Source: Paenibacillus silvae (lineage in GTDB: Bacteria; Bacillota; Bacilli; Paenibacillales; Paenibacillaceae). From it: a stretch of 64,000 nt of DNA. The stretch spans positions 992,001 through 1,056,000 of the forward strand of contig NZ_BMFU01000001.1 of assembly GCF_014639235.1 (NCBI RefSeq), written 5' to 3'. A program made the translations under genes and the position numbers. Below, piece after piece: positions 18,156 to 27,052 of this stretch. Numbering within the stretch: the stretch's first letter is position 1; every line of letters starts with the position of its first letter. The notes below the pieces were generated by a model that made no database searches, was not told the DNA's origin, and saw only the letters and a program-made list of their open reading frames with translations.

Positions 18156-18602
18156 ATGTCTGCCCTCCAAACGTTTAAAGCATCTGCTCATCTGCAAAAC
18201 GGAGTTCAAGTGAAAGTAGCATCCCGAAACTTCGAGTTTATTATCGACGAGCCCAAAAGCTTGGGTGGCACTGATACCGGCATGAATCCGGTGGAAGCTT
18301 TACTCGCCTCGCTGGGAGCATGTCAGTCGATCGTAGCCAGGGTATATGCGCCTAAATTCGGGGTGAACCTCAATGATTTCTTTGTAGATGTAGAAGGCGA
18401 TATTGACCTGGATGGCTTTTTCGACAAATCAGAGGTGCGTCCGGGCTATTCCGATATTCGGTATACATTCCGTATCAAAACAGATTCTCCTCCAGAGCAG
18501 GTTGAAGCATTTGTACAATTCCTAGAGAGCAAGTGCCCGGTTGGAGATACGTTGGCACATCCGGTTAATCTCAAGTTGGACAGAATTATCATCGAAAACT
18601 AA
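18156..18602 (+). CDS. OsmC/Ohr-family peroxide-detoxifying protein
   Basis: The 148-residue protein has the OsmC fold signature. GMNPVEALLASLGACQS carries the first redox cysteine C56, and LESKCPVGDTL carries the second, C127. These paired cysteines reduce organic or inorganic peroxides in the family. The AAAAGGAG ribosome site is ideal. It is a single gene with its own promoter and lies within the stretch bounded by rhodanese-tail copies 2 and 3. Confidence 0.9.
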   Translation: MSALQTFKASAHLQNGVQVKVASRNFEFIIDEPKSLGGTDTGMNPVEALLASLGACQSIVARVYAPKFGVNLNDFFVDVEGDIDLDGFFDKSEVRPGYSDIRYTFRIKTDSPPEQVEAFVQFLESKCPVGDTLAHPVNLKLDRIIIEN

Positions 18603-18730
18603 GCAGCCTATAAATACTGTGAAACCGGGGTTTTAAAAGATTCCTCCCAACAATTTAATGGTCAAAAATTTTTCTCTACCGTAATAGGTAGAACTGATAT
18701 TGAATTGTTAACCATACAAATATTAGAGAT

Positions 18731-18756
18731 AAAAAAAGCCCGCGTTTTTCGCGGGC
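18731..18756 (-). terminator. rho-independent terminator of the amidase gene
   Basis: On the minus strand GCCCGCG, five A, CGCGGGC, then seven T: a textbook terminator 17 bases past the stop codon. Confidence 0.9.
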
Positions 18757-18772
18757 TTCTGGATGAAATCTA

Positions 18773-20332
18773 TTATTGCTTTTTACTTAAAGATACATTT
18801 GCTGTTAACGTCTTGTCGATCGTCGTCCAGTTTACATAAGCACCCAGTATTTCATTAATAACGGAAACCGGAACTGCGGTTTCGCCATTTAAAAGCTTTG
18901 GTACTTTACTGTTGAACACTAGTTTATCGTTAATTGAATACACATCTGAACCAATTTGAGCACTTATATTTTTTGTGCCTAATTTGATTTGTGTTGTACG
19001 CGACTTATTAACCCACACTACTGTACCGCCCAAAAGCTCCGAAATTGTTCGAATCGGTACATAGAACTCATTGTTATGAACAACCGGTTTGATTAACGTA
19101 CCATCTACATTCATGGCAACGTCAACATATTCAAGGAAATCAGTCTTTCGAATGAGTCCATGAACCCCTTTAGTTCGGTCTACGACCTGAGATACTTCAT
19201 AATCCGTTGCAGCCGACAGATAAGCATAAGCTACACTTCTATCCATATCAAGCTTATCGGATAAAAATTGAATCGATTCACGCACTGATTCTTTCATTGC
19301 TTCATCCAAATCAGGATCCAGTCCAATGGGAATCCAATAATCCTCTGTTTCAGCAAAGGGCTGCGTGAATTCTCCACGATGTGGTATTGATGGATCACCT
19401 TTCTTTAACACCGTTAACCGAACCGTACCTCTTAAGGAAGCTTCCAATGCAGTTAACGCTACTTCTCCATCTCCTTGAGCAAAATGTGGATCTCCAGTAT
19501 AGAATAACCCGCCTTTAACTTGAATCGGATAATAAATAGTCGCACCAACACCTAACTCATTAATATCCATATTGCCTCCTGTTTCAATAGGCGGGATAGA
19601 ACTCACAACTTCGCTGGTATTTGGCGCAACCCCCATCACACCTAGAAACGGGTTAATTGGAAAACGTACCTTCTTGCCGGCTTTTGTTGGTAATAAACCA
19701 TACCAATTGCCGTTGATTTCTTCAATAGGCGTAAATATAGATACATTATTATATAATTCCGGTTTTGTTGCGCTAGCTCCCTCTTGCGGGCCTGTATTTT
19801 CTGGAAATTCGTTAGGAAGGGCACCTTTACCATGGCGGTTAGAAATGACACCATATGGAACTCGAGTTTGCAACGAAAGGACTTCTACTTTAAGAACATC
19901 TCCTGGCATCGCTCCTTCAACCGCTACTGGCCCAGTGATAATATGAGGTCCGTCTTTTACATAATCATGCTTAATCGCAGACGCCGCAATTGCCTTCGCA
20001 TCATCCAACACTCCATCGGGTGAGATACCGAATTTGCCGAAGTACTCCACTGGATTTCTCCCTTGATCCTCTATCAGTCCCTCATGCGATACCGTATCAA
20101 ACGTTACAGCACTCCCTGATGGTACAGTAAGAATCGGTGAGCTGTCTCGATTAGGCAGTGATCCCCAGCGAATGTTCTCAGTCGCAGACGTTACATAATA
20201 ATCACCTTCTACCTTATCGATGGTTGTTGGTTGCAGCGGCATAGAAAAGCCCACTGAAGGTAGAGCAAATGTAAACATACCTATAATCCCTGCTGAAATG
20301 CCAAATTTCCTAATGGTTCGGTTAATAAACAT
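18773..20332 (-). CDS. secreted acetamidase/formamidase fused to a stalk (copper-amine-oxidase N-terminal-like) domain
   Basis: The 519-residue protein has a signal peptide (about 1-31). An FmdA/AmdA-type amidase domain spans about 45-400, with ENIRWG, GPHIITGPVAVEGAMPGDVL, TGDPHFAQGDGEV and the ATDYEVSQVVDRTKGVH segment. A C-terminal domain (about 405-515) contains VHNNEFYVPIRTISELLGGTVVW, typical of the copper-amine-oxidase N-terminal-like stalk domains common in secreted Paenibacillus proteins. Family members hydrolyse formamide or acetamide to ammonia and the acid, usually in the cytoplasm. Secretion and the added domain suggest action on an extracellular amide. It is a single gene. Confidence 0.85.
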   Translation of the reverse strand: MFINRTIRKFGISAGIIGMFTFALPSVGFSMPLQPTTIDKVEGDYYVTSATENIRWGSLPNRDSSPILTVPSGSAVTFDTVSHEGLIEDQGRNPVEYFGKFGISPDGVLDDAKAIAASAIKHDYVKDGPHIITGPVAVEGAMPGDVLKVEVLSLQTRVPYGVISNRHGKGALPNEFPENTGPQEGASATKPELYNNVSIFTPIEEINGNWYGLLPTKAGKKVRFPINPFLGVMGVAPNTSEVVSSIPPIETGGNMDINELGVGATIYYPIQVKGGLFYTGDPHFAQGDGEVALTALEASLRGTVRLTVLKKGDPSIPHRGEFTQPFAETEDYWIPIGLDPDLDEAMKESVRESIQFLSDKLDMDRSVAYAYLSAATDYEVSQVVDRTKGVHGLIRKTDFLEYVDVAMNVDGTLIKPVVHNNEFYVPIRTISELLGGTVVWVNKSRTTQIKLGTKNISAQIGSDVYSINDKLVFNSKVPKLLNGETAVPVSVINEILGAYVNWTTIDKTLTANVSLSKKQ

Positions 20333-20575
20333 TAAGCTCCCCTTCTATAATATGTAATATTACCTAACACGAATATACAATAACATATAAATGTATTAAC
20401 AACAATATTTTATTGTCATAAAAAATAACATAATAGAACCAAATGTCAAGAATACCCATATAAAATCCATAAATATATGTCAATATAATTATCATGAATA
20501 AGACATGTAAAATTTAAATACATTTAGTAAACTTGAGGATCCTTCTTCAGAGATTTGAACAAACGAAATGAAGTG

Positions 20576-20632
20576 AGCTGGAGCGACTGGATCAGTTATG
20601 AGAGGAATGCGTTTGCGACGGGAGAGGAATAG
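20576..20632 (+). repeat. rhodanese 3'-end repeat, copy 3 (orphan)
   Basis: This copy encodes SWSDWISYERNAFATGEE and a TAG stop. Its first 28 bases, with one base upstream (20575-20602), are identical to 7535-7562 in the intact gene; the rest is homologous but diverged. No coding sequence for the rest of a sulfurtransferase precedes it. It may be the original chromosomal 3' end displaced by insertions. Confidence 0.8.
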
Positions 20633-20725
20633 AACACCGAAACATTGGCTTCAATGTCAACATGAAGTCAACCAGGTATGAGTAAAATATCAAAATGACG
20701 TAAACAGAAATTCAAGCTGATATAA

Positions 20726-20748
20726 CAAAAAGCCTCCGTGAGGAGGCT
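20726..20748 (-). terminator. terminator of the sigma/anti-sigma operon
   Basis: On the minus strand GCCTCC, TCAC, GGAGGC is followed by TTTTTG. Confidence 0.75.
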
Positions 20749-20780
20749 TCAGCGTTGTTTATCAAACAACATTTTTGGCT

Positions 20781-21753
20781 TTATTTTAGCGGAACCTTCA
20801 TTTCCAGCTCTTCAATGTAATTTTTAACGATCTCCCCATCGGCATCCAGCTTATACGCGCCATTTGTTGCACCAGGTACTTCCATCTCGGGATAAAACGG
20901 TTTAATCGTGATAGATTTAGCGTTTGCTTGAATCGGAGTTAACACGATGTCATGATACAGTGCTTTTTCTTTATTGTTATCATCTGTACCAAACGCAGTT
21001 AAGTAATCCAGTTGACGGCCGCTGTCATCCACAAACTCATACATCATACCAAAAACCCGCTCTGTTGTATCTCCCTTCCCAATCAGTTGAATACGAGTTG
21101 AAGTTGATGTAAGACTTATTTTACCAAGCTCAAGAGTCAGGTTCCCCAGCCTGTTTGGTCAAGCTGTCTGTTAACACCACTGGTTTGTCTGCTGTCTTTT
21201 GCATTGGAAGTTCAACAATGTAAGGTTTATCCACCCCTGCAAGCTTTACCTTTAGTTTAAGCTGAAACTTCTCTGGAAAAGTGTAGCCTTTGCCGCCTAA
21301 CCATGAAGGATCCGTAATTTTAACACGAATACTTTTAGAATGATCTCCAGGCCCCCACCCTAGGTTAGGCCTTTGCCCAAGCGTTTTTCCACCAAGATCC
21401 ATAATAGATTTTCCGTTAATATAAACGTCAATAGACTCAAGAGTCCCTTCATCCATAGGCTTGCTTTCATCTCCTGCACCGTTGTACACGAAGCTGTTCT
21501 TTAGTCCCTTGCCCGTCCGGTCGATCGAAATATCAATAAGGTTTCCGTCAAACACAGCTTTTTTCACCTCAAGCGTAATTCCACTCTGAGTCACTCGAAC
21601 CGCGTCCGCTTTAATCGCAGCCTTTCCTTTTTCTCCAGTAGCTTGAGCTGCCGCAGCATCAACCGTTGTTGCTTGATATCCCCAAGCCCCGCCTCCAACT
21701 AACAATCCTGTTGCCAAAGCTGTTACCGCAATCATTTTAGATGTGTTTTTCAT
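20781..21753 (-). pseudogene. DUF4179/DUF5643-type protein, broken by a one-base frameshift
   Basis: Two frames together make one protein. The first (21753 to 21130) has a signal-like N-terminus (MKNTSKMIAVTALATGLLVG) and the middle domain, then ends abruptly at QAGEPDS. Skipping one G in the GGGG run (plus-strand CCCC 21144-21147) restores NLTLELGKISLTSTSTRIQL and joins the second frame, which ends EIVKNYIEELEMKVPLK. The C-terminal half is paralogous to the upstream anti-sigma protein (EVIKNYINGLEITFP). It overlaps the upstream gene by ATGA. It is either a real disruption or a base-calling error in the homopolymer. Confidence 0.8.
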
Positions 21754-22988
21754 GGTTTATCGTCTCCTCTTGTTTCGGATGAAATCTCGTATAGTTTCTG
21801 TATTTCTGCTTGATCCACCGGAAAGGTGATCTCCAGCCCATTGATATAATTTTTAATGACTTCCCCGCGCTCGTTTAGTTTGAAGCGTCCTGAAGAGGAT
21901 GAAGGATCCTCCATTTCAGGCAAAAAAGCTTTCAGTTTGATCGATGAAGGAGCCTTTGCCATACGTTCAAACAGCACATTATAACGAAGCTCTCCTGCGT
22001 GGCCGGTTTCATGCGCACCATATCCGCCAATGAAACCCAGCACATTGCCCCTGTCATCCCACAGTTCAAACCATAGCCGATGCTGCCATTCCTGATCATC
22101 CGAATCAACACTTAACAACACTTGGGTTGTAATTGGTGTGAACTGGATTTCACTTAAGGTCAGCTTGTGGCCTCTCCATTCTCTCGACTTCTGAACGGTG
22201 GACATGACATTGGCCTGCTGTTTACGTACCGGGAGTTCCATCACAAATGGCTCCTCAATCCCCTCCAGACCAATCTGAACTGTCAGCGTAAATGCATCTG
22301 GAAGTGCTGATGTGAACTGCTGCGATGCGGAACGTGGCGTTAATTCATAAATGGCTGTATTTGGATCGGATGTGCGTTTTGCACTAAGACCCATATTCCA
22401 TCCATTTTCCTGCCGATCGATGGGACGTCCATCGATCTGCGCATCAAAGGAATGAATGGCTCCTTTAGGGTATTCGTGCTTTGTTCCGTTCCCCGTAGAA
22501 ATTTGGTCAAGAATACCGCCACTTTGTTTTTCTCCATCACGAGTAACTATCATGGATAGCCTTATGCCATCGTAGACAAGCTCTGGAATACGGAGAGTAA
22601 TTCCATCATGGGTGGCGCTGGCTTCCACGACTTCTGCAAGACCGTTCTCCTCCAAGGTTTGCAGGCCTAAGTCGTCGGCGGCCAGCTTAAACAGACTGCC
22701 GATGAGTGGAACACTTTGCAGTGATGCTGCTATGGCTGGTGATACAGCGGCACCGCCCAGCAAGCCACCGATCGTAACAATCATCACCGCTGCAGCTATC
22801 AAAAGGAACCGGTAAACCGGGGACACAGAACGAACAGACTTTTTACGGTGGTGACTGCGTTTTCGCATCGGGAGAGCCTCCAGTGCGGCATAGACCTCTT
22901 CCTGACGGTGGCGAATCATGTCGGGTACCTTACCCGCATTCGCTTTACCCAATTCCCGCAGTTCCTGATCAAGATCACGTTGATTCAA
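21750..22988 (-). CDS. DUF4179-type transmembrane anti-sigma factor
   Basis: The protein of about 412 residues has a short cytoplasmic N-terminus, a single membrane helix (FLLIAAAVMIVTIGGLLGGAAV) and a large extracellular part with the DUF4179 pattern. These are standard partners of ECF sigma factors in Firmicutes. A TTG at 22988 is the best start: AAGGGGAG lies 7 bases before it, and it overlaps the sigma factor gene by 14 bases, which indicates translational coupling. The longer frame upstream only shadows the sigma gene. It presumably holds the sigma factor inactive until an envelope signal arrives. Confidence 0.82.
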   Translation of the reverse strand: MNQRDLDQELRELGKANAGKVPDMIRHRQEEVYAALEALPMRKRSHHRKKSVRSVSPVYRFLLIAAAVMIVTIGGLLGGAAVSPAIAASLQSVPLIGSLFKLAADDLGLQTLEENGLAEVVEASATHDGITLRIPELVYDGIRLSMIVTRDGEKQSGGILDQISTGNGTKHEYPKGAIHSFDAQIDGRPIDRQENGWNMGLSAKRTSDPNTAIYELTPRSASQQFTSALPDAFTLTVQIGLEGIEEPFVMELPVRKQQANVMSTVQKSREWRGHKLTLSEIQFTPITTQVLLSVDSDDQEWQHRLWFELWDDRGNVLGFIGGYGAHETGHAGELRYNVLFERMAKAPSSIKLKAFLPEMEDPSSSSGRFKLNERGEVIKNYINGLEITFPVDQAEIQKLYEISSETRGDDKP

Positions 22989-23526
22989 TCGCACTCTCCC
23001 CTTTCCAATCCATTTGTTTCGCAAGCACCCCGCGTGCTCTGTGTAAGCGTGCTTTGACAGCACCTTCCGACAGTTCCAGAACACTCGCTATTTGTTTGAT
23101 CGGCAAATCCTGATAATAGAACAGATGAATAACCAAACGTAACGACTCGTCCAGATTCTCAACAGCTTCCCTTAAATCTTGCTGCCTGCTGTTTACAAAA
23201 TGTGTTAGATTGCCGCGTGTTTCAGTCTGCTCAGGCAGCTCCGCCATGACAACGGTTCGTTTGCGCATACGGAGCACCTGATTACATTCATTAATGAGAA
23301 TGCGAATAAGCCATGTTTTAAAATAAGCTGTATTCCGTAAACCGGTTATGCCTTTATATGCTTTCAGTGTTGTTTCCTGAAGAGCATCCGCGCAATCCTC
23401 ATCCCGTCCCACAATGGATTTTGCCAAACTGTACAGCTCGGGCTCCAGCCTCCGGAATAGCTGAATAAAAGCTTCACGATCTCCCTGCTGTGCTCTTTTG
23501 ACTTCTTGCTCCATAATTTGATGCAC
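22975..23526 (-). CDS. ECF RNA polymerase sigma factor
   Basis: The 183-residue protein has sigma-70 region 2 (FIQLFRRLEPELYSLAKSIVG, then DALQETTLKAYKGI...FKTWLIRILINEC) and region 4 (LRLVIHLFYYQDLPIKQIAS then LELSEGAVKARLHRAR with its helix-turn-helix). The GTG at 23526 has AAGGAG 8 bases upstream; a GTG at 23535 abuts the ribosome site. It is the first gene of a three-gene operon with its anti-sigma protein and a frameshifted paralogue. Target genes are not predictable. Confidence 0.92.
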   Translation of the reverse strand: MHQIMEQEVKRAQQGDREAFIQLFRRLEPELYSLAKSIVGRDEDCADALQETTLKAYKGITGLRNTAYFKTWLIRILINECNQVLRMRKRTVVMAELPEQTETRGNLTHFVNSRQQDLREAVENLDESLRLVIHLFYYQDLPIKQIASVLELSEGAVKARLHRARGVLAKQMDWKGESAIEST

Positions 23527-23696
23527 GAATTTCACTCCTTCTGAGGGCCCTCTATTAAATTAGATGGACGAGTACAGCAAAAGGTTATATGTAGGATAAA
23601 AATAAATTTCTGCGATTCACTAAAATGCTAAAAACCGTACATTCGGGCTCCTTTTATGATGTGGAGAAAATATCCTGTTCAAATCATGAGTAAGCA

Positions 23697-25727
23697 ATGA
23701 AAATAGATTATGATCATTACAATCAAGAATGGATTTACAGTTTTACAGAAGGGAGCCACTCTCCATTGAAAGCAACCATAGATACACAAGAACAGCTGTT
23801 AGTTTGGCATCGGGCAGCATTAAGCATTATGGATATACGATACATTACGATAGAAGCTGGCGATCGGCACTCTCCTTATTTGTTTCCAGCAAGTGCCTTT
23901 CTGTACGTAACACACGGCAGTGCAACAATAACTTTAGATGGTATTGAGCATGTCTCCAAACCTTTTTATATGTTACATGGAGGAAAAGGTACCCGTCTGG
24001 ATATCACCCTGACCAGTGATGCCTTTCGTTTTTATCTGATTCTGTACAAGGCTTTTTTTCCCAACCCGGCTGATCTGCGGGTCCTTCGACATCTGGATCC
24101 ACATATGCCATTCCGCGTTCAGTATGGCTTTATTCCGCTCCACCCTGCTATCTTATACAAACTGGCTGAACAGATGCTTAGCGAATGGCATACAACCAAG
24201 CGATTAGAGCATCTTCATGTCAAAACAATGTTTTATCAATTCACCTATGAATTGCTCAGACAAATGGATCAGCAGAAGGTCCATACAACATATCCCAATC
24301 TCACATCTCAGCTCATAAATTACATCCAGGAGTACTATGCTGAGCCATTAACCAGGGAAACGCTCGCCCACACCTTTCACTATAGTGGTGCTTATCTGTC
24401 AAAATGCTTCAAACGTGAAACCGGCACAAGTATTATTGATTATTTGATAAGTGTTCGGGTCACTAAAGCTAAAAAACTGCTGCTTCAAACCAGCTTGTCT
24501 TTACAGGAAATCGCAGCAAGTGTCGGATATCCAGACGTCTCCTACTTTATTCGCATATTTAAAAAGCACACTGGAATTACGCCGAAACAATATAAAAGTG
24601 AAACACGCTCACAGAAAAAAAGCGCTAATGATCCTATCATAAAGCTCGGATCATCCATTGCCCCTCGTAAACTTCGTCGTTATATTGAGAACAGAACTGA
24701 GAATCATTATCAAAACAATGAAAGAGGAGATTTACGGATGTTTAAACGCAAATTACCTGTCGGCATCACGCTGCTGTTATGTCTGACTCTTTTGGTCACG
24801 GCCTGCTCCAAACCAGCAAGCACAACTTCAGCAAGTGACAGCGCCACCAATACTTCTGTAGGTACAAATACAACGTCCAGCACAACAACGGGCAACGCTT
24901 CTGAATGGATTACTTACAATGCGATTAATGGCGAAGTAAAAATCCCTAAAAATCCACAACGCGTCGTTATGGTAGCAGGGGCATTCACCGGGCATTTGTT
25001 AGCACTTGGTATTAAACCCGTTGGAGCAGGAGACGAGTCTTTCAACAGCTATACGGAAGGAAAACTTGATGATGTTGTAAACATAGGAAATGACGTGTCT
25101 TATGAGAAAATAATGGAGCTGCAGCCAGATTTAATCGTCGTCTGGAATGATGCAGAAACCATTGAAAAACTGTCCAAAATTGCACCGACCGTTGCTGTTG
25201 AATACGGAGTTCCTTTTCGCAAGCAATTGATCGAGTTTGGCAAAATGACAGGCAGAGAAGAACAAGCAAAGGCATGGATTGCGGACTGGGATGCCAAAAT
25301 TACTAAATACAAGCCACTGGTGAGACAAGCGGTTGGTAATCGTACCGTATCCATCTTTGATTCAGGAAGTGCCAAAGAATTTTATGCCTATGGCAGCTTC
25401 GGCAGAGGTGGAGATATTATTTATGGAGAGTTTGATCTAAAGGCTCCTCCTATCATTCAAAAAGAGGCCATTGATAGCGGTAAGGGCTGGGCCAAACTCT
25501 CTCTTGAGTTGTTGCCCCAATACGCGGGGGATTACATTTTTATTAGCAGCTGGACAGGTGATGAAAGTGCTGCTCCGATTTTTGAAGGCACGATCTGGGA
25601 GAGTCTTCCTGCTGTGCGAAACCAGCATGTTTACAGGGAAGATAGCCGTGGCTTTGTGTTCAGTGACCCCATTTCGCTGGAAGCCCAGCTTGAATTTGTC
25701 GTGAAAAGCTTAACCGACATGGAGTGA
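23697..25727 (+). CDS. AraC-family regulator in frame with an iron-siderophore-type binding lipoprotein
   Basis: One uninterrupted frame of 676 codons contains two modules. Residues 1-300 are an AraC-type regulator: a cupin-like sensor, then a double helix-turn-helix (LTRETLAHTFHYSGAYLSKC and LSLQEIAASVGYPDVSYFIRIFKKHTGITPKQY). After a 45-residue linker comes an intact lipoprotein signal (MFKRKLPVGITLLLCLTLLVTACSKP) and a FecB/BtuF-type binding domain. An internal ATG at 24738 is in the same frame and has AGAGGAGA 7 bases upstream. So the lipoprotein is probably also, or only, made separately from 24738, and the AraC stop codon appears lost. A true fusion would give a membrane-spanning regulator. 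The ribosome site at 23697 is weak. No Fur box was seen. Confidence 0.8.
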   Translation: MKIDYDHYNQEWIYSFTEGSHSPLKATIDTQEQLLVWHRAALSIMDIRYITIEAGDRHSPYLFPASAFLYVTHGSATITLDGIEHVSKPFYMLHGGKGTRLDITLTSDAFRFYLILYKAFFPNPADLRVLRHLDPHMPFRVQYGFIPLHPAILYKLAEQMLSEWHTTKRLEHLHVKTMFYQFTYELLRQMDQQKVHTTYPNLTSQLINYIQEYYAEPLTRETLAHTFHYSGAYLSKCFKRETGTSIIDYLISVRVTKAKKLLLQTSLSLQEIAASVGYPDVSYFIRIFKKHTGITPKQYKSETRSQKKSANDPIIKLGSSIAPRKLRRYIENRTENHYQNNERGDLRMFKRKLPVGITLLLCLTLLVTACSKPASTTSASDSATNTSVGTNTTSSTTTGNASEWITYNAINGEVKIPKNPQRVVMVAGAFTGHLLALGIKPVGAGDESFNSYTEGKLDDVVNIGNDVSYEKIMELQPDLIVVWNDAETIEKLSKIAPTVAVEYGVPFRKQLIEFGKMTGREEQAKAWIADWDAKITKYKPLVRQAVGNRTVSIFDSGSAKEFYAYGSFGRGGDIIYGEFDLKAPPIIQKEAIDSGKGWAKLSLELLPQYAGDYIFISSWTGDESAAPIFEGTIWESLPAVRNQHVYREDSRGFVFSDPISLEAQLEFVVKSLTDME

Positions 25728-25833
25728 AATCATTTGCATATTTTCATAATCAGCTTCAAATCCTATGAGATGGTTGGGACATTCTGGACCCAATAATAAA
25801 TTGATGCCATTCGCTATTAAAGGAGAATCCCAC

Positions 25834-26850
25834 ATGAAGGCAGCCATCGTCACAGAGGATAAAAAGGTTCGTGTAGAGGAAAAACAGCTGCGCCCACTCA
25901 ATCATGGAGAAGCACTCGTACAGATGGAATATTGCGGCGTGTGCCACACAGATTTACATGTGAAAAATGCCGATTTCGGTAATGTTACAGGCAGGGTGCT
26001 TGGGCATGAAGGGATTGGCAAAGTCATTAAGTTAGGGGAAGGCGTGACAAGTCTAGAGATTGGTGATCGAGTCAGTATAGCCTGGCTGTTTGAGAGCTGC
26101 GGTCGCTGCGAATATTGTTTGACGGGGCGAGAAACACTGTGTCGTCAAGTCAAAAACGCGGGCTACACAGTGGATGGTGCGATGGCAGAACAATGCATCG
26201 TTACCGCAGATTATGCGGTCAAAGTACCCGACCAGCTTGATCCCGCTGCAGCAACGAGCGTAACCTGTGCCGGGGTGACCACTTATAAAGCGGTAAAAGT
26301 AAGTAATATCCGCCCTGGTCAGTGGATTGGAATTTTTGGCATCGGCGGTTTGGGAAATCTGGCTGTCCAATATGCCAAACATGTGTTCAATGCCAAGGTG
26401 ATTGCTTTTGACATCAGCGATGAGAAGCTTGAGCTTGCACTGAAGGTGGGTGCAGACCATGCCGTGAATAGTCTAAAGGATGATCCAGTGCTGAAAGCCA
26501 AACAGCTAACCAACGGAGATGGTCTTGATGCAACTGTAGTCACCGCCGTTGCCAAAAAACCTTTTAATCAAGCCGTAGATGTTGTCAAAGCAGGTGGCCG
26601 GGTAGTTGCTGTAGGATTGCCTACTGACAAAATGGATCTCGATATTCCTCGTCTGGTTCTGGACGGCATACAGGTGATTGGCTCCTTGGTGGGCACCCGA
26701 GAGGATCTGCAGGAGGCCTTTGGCTTTGCCGCCGAAGGCAAAGTGGTACCGATTGTGAGCAAGCGTAAAATTGATGATATCAACCAGATCTTCGAAGAGA
26801 TGGAAGAAGGTAAAATTCAGGGCCGCATGGTGATTGATTTTACAACTTAA
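25834..26850 (+). CDS. zinc-dependent alcohol dehydrogenase (AdhP/AdhA-like)
   Basis: The 338-residue protein is a medium-chain dehydrogenase. Catalytic-zinc ligands are C37 in CGVCHTD and H58/E59 in GHEG; structural-zinc cysteines are C89, C92, C95 and C103. The NAD-binding motif is GIGGLGNLAVQYAK. Such enzymes interconvert primary alcohols and aldehydes with NAD(H). The ATG at 25834 follows AAAGGAG; a longer frame from 25765 lacks a site. It follows the AraC/lipoprotein gene by about 100 bases and ends at a strong terminator. Confidence 0.93.
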   Translation: MKAAIVTEDKKVRVEEKQLRPLNHGEALVQMEYCGVCHTDLHVKNADFGNVTGRVLGHEGIGKVIKLGEGVTSLEIGDRVSIAWLFESCGRCEYCLTGRETLCRQVKNAGYTVDGAMAEQCIVTADYAVKVPDQLDPAAATSVTCAGVTTYKAVKVSNIRPGQWIGIFGIGGLGNLAVQYAKHVFNAKVIAFDISDEKLELALKVGADHAVNSLKDDPVLKAKQLTNGDGLDATVVTAVAKKPFNQAVDVVKAGGRVVAVGLPTDKMDLDIPRLVLDGIQVIGSLVGTREDLQEAFGFAAEGKVVPIVSKRKIDDINQIFEEMEEGKIQGRMVIDFTT

Positions 26851-26870
26851 TGCGAATTACACAAACCGAT

Positions 26871-26903
26871 AGGCTATGATGATGACATCGTAGCCTGTTT
26901 TAT
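26871..26903 (+). terminator. rho-independent terminator of the alcohol dehydrogenase gene
   Basis: AGGCTATGATG (26871-26881) pairs with CATCGTAGCCT (26886-26896), one G-U pair, then GTTTTATTT. Confidence 0.8.
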
Positions 26904-27052
26904 TTATGTTCTTTTATGGTTTTTATAAATGCTAAAAAATTGTCCTCCTGTCGTAGACACAAACTATTCACTTACAATTATTGGTGTTTTGTAGTAGACT
27001 TTTATTGTAAATATATAGTTATTATATTATAAATTTAGGAGGAATTTTCGTA

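Larger units (their letters stand above)
20333..20780. other. AT-rich intergenic region holding rhodanese-tail copy 3
   Basis: The first 240 bases are extremely AT-rich and probably hold the amidase promoter on the minus strand. Copy 3 of the rhodanese 3' end lies at 20576-20632 and the minus-strand terminator at 20726-20748. No gene is seen. Confidence 0.6.
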
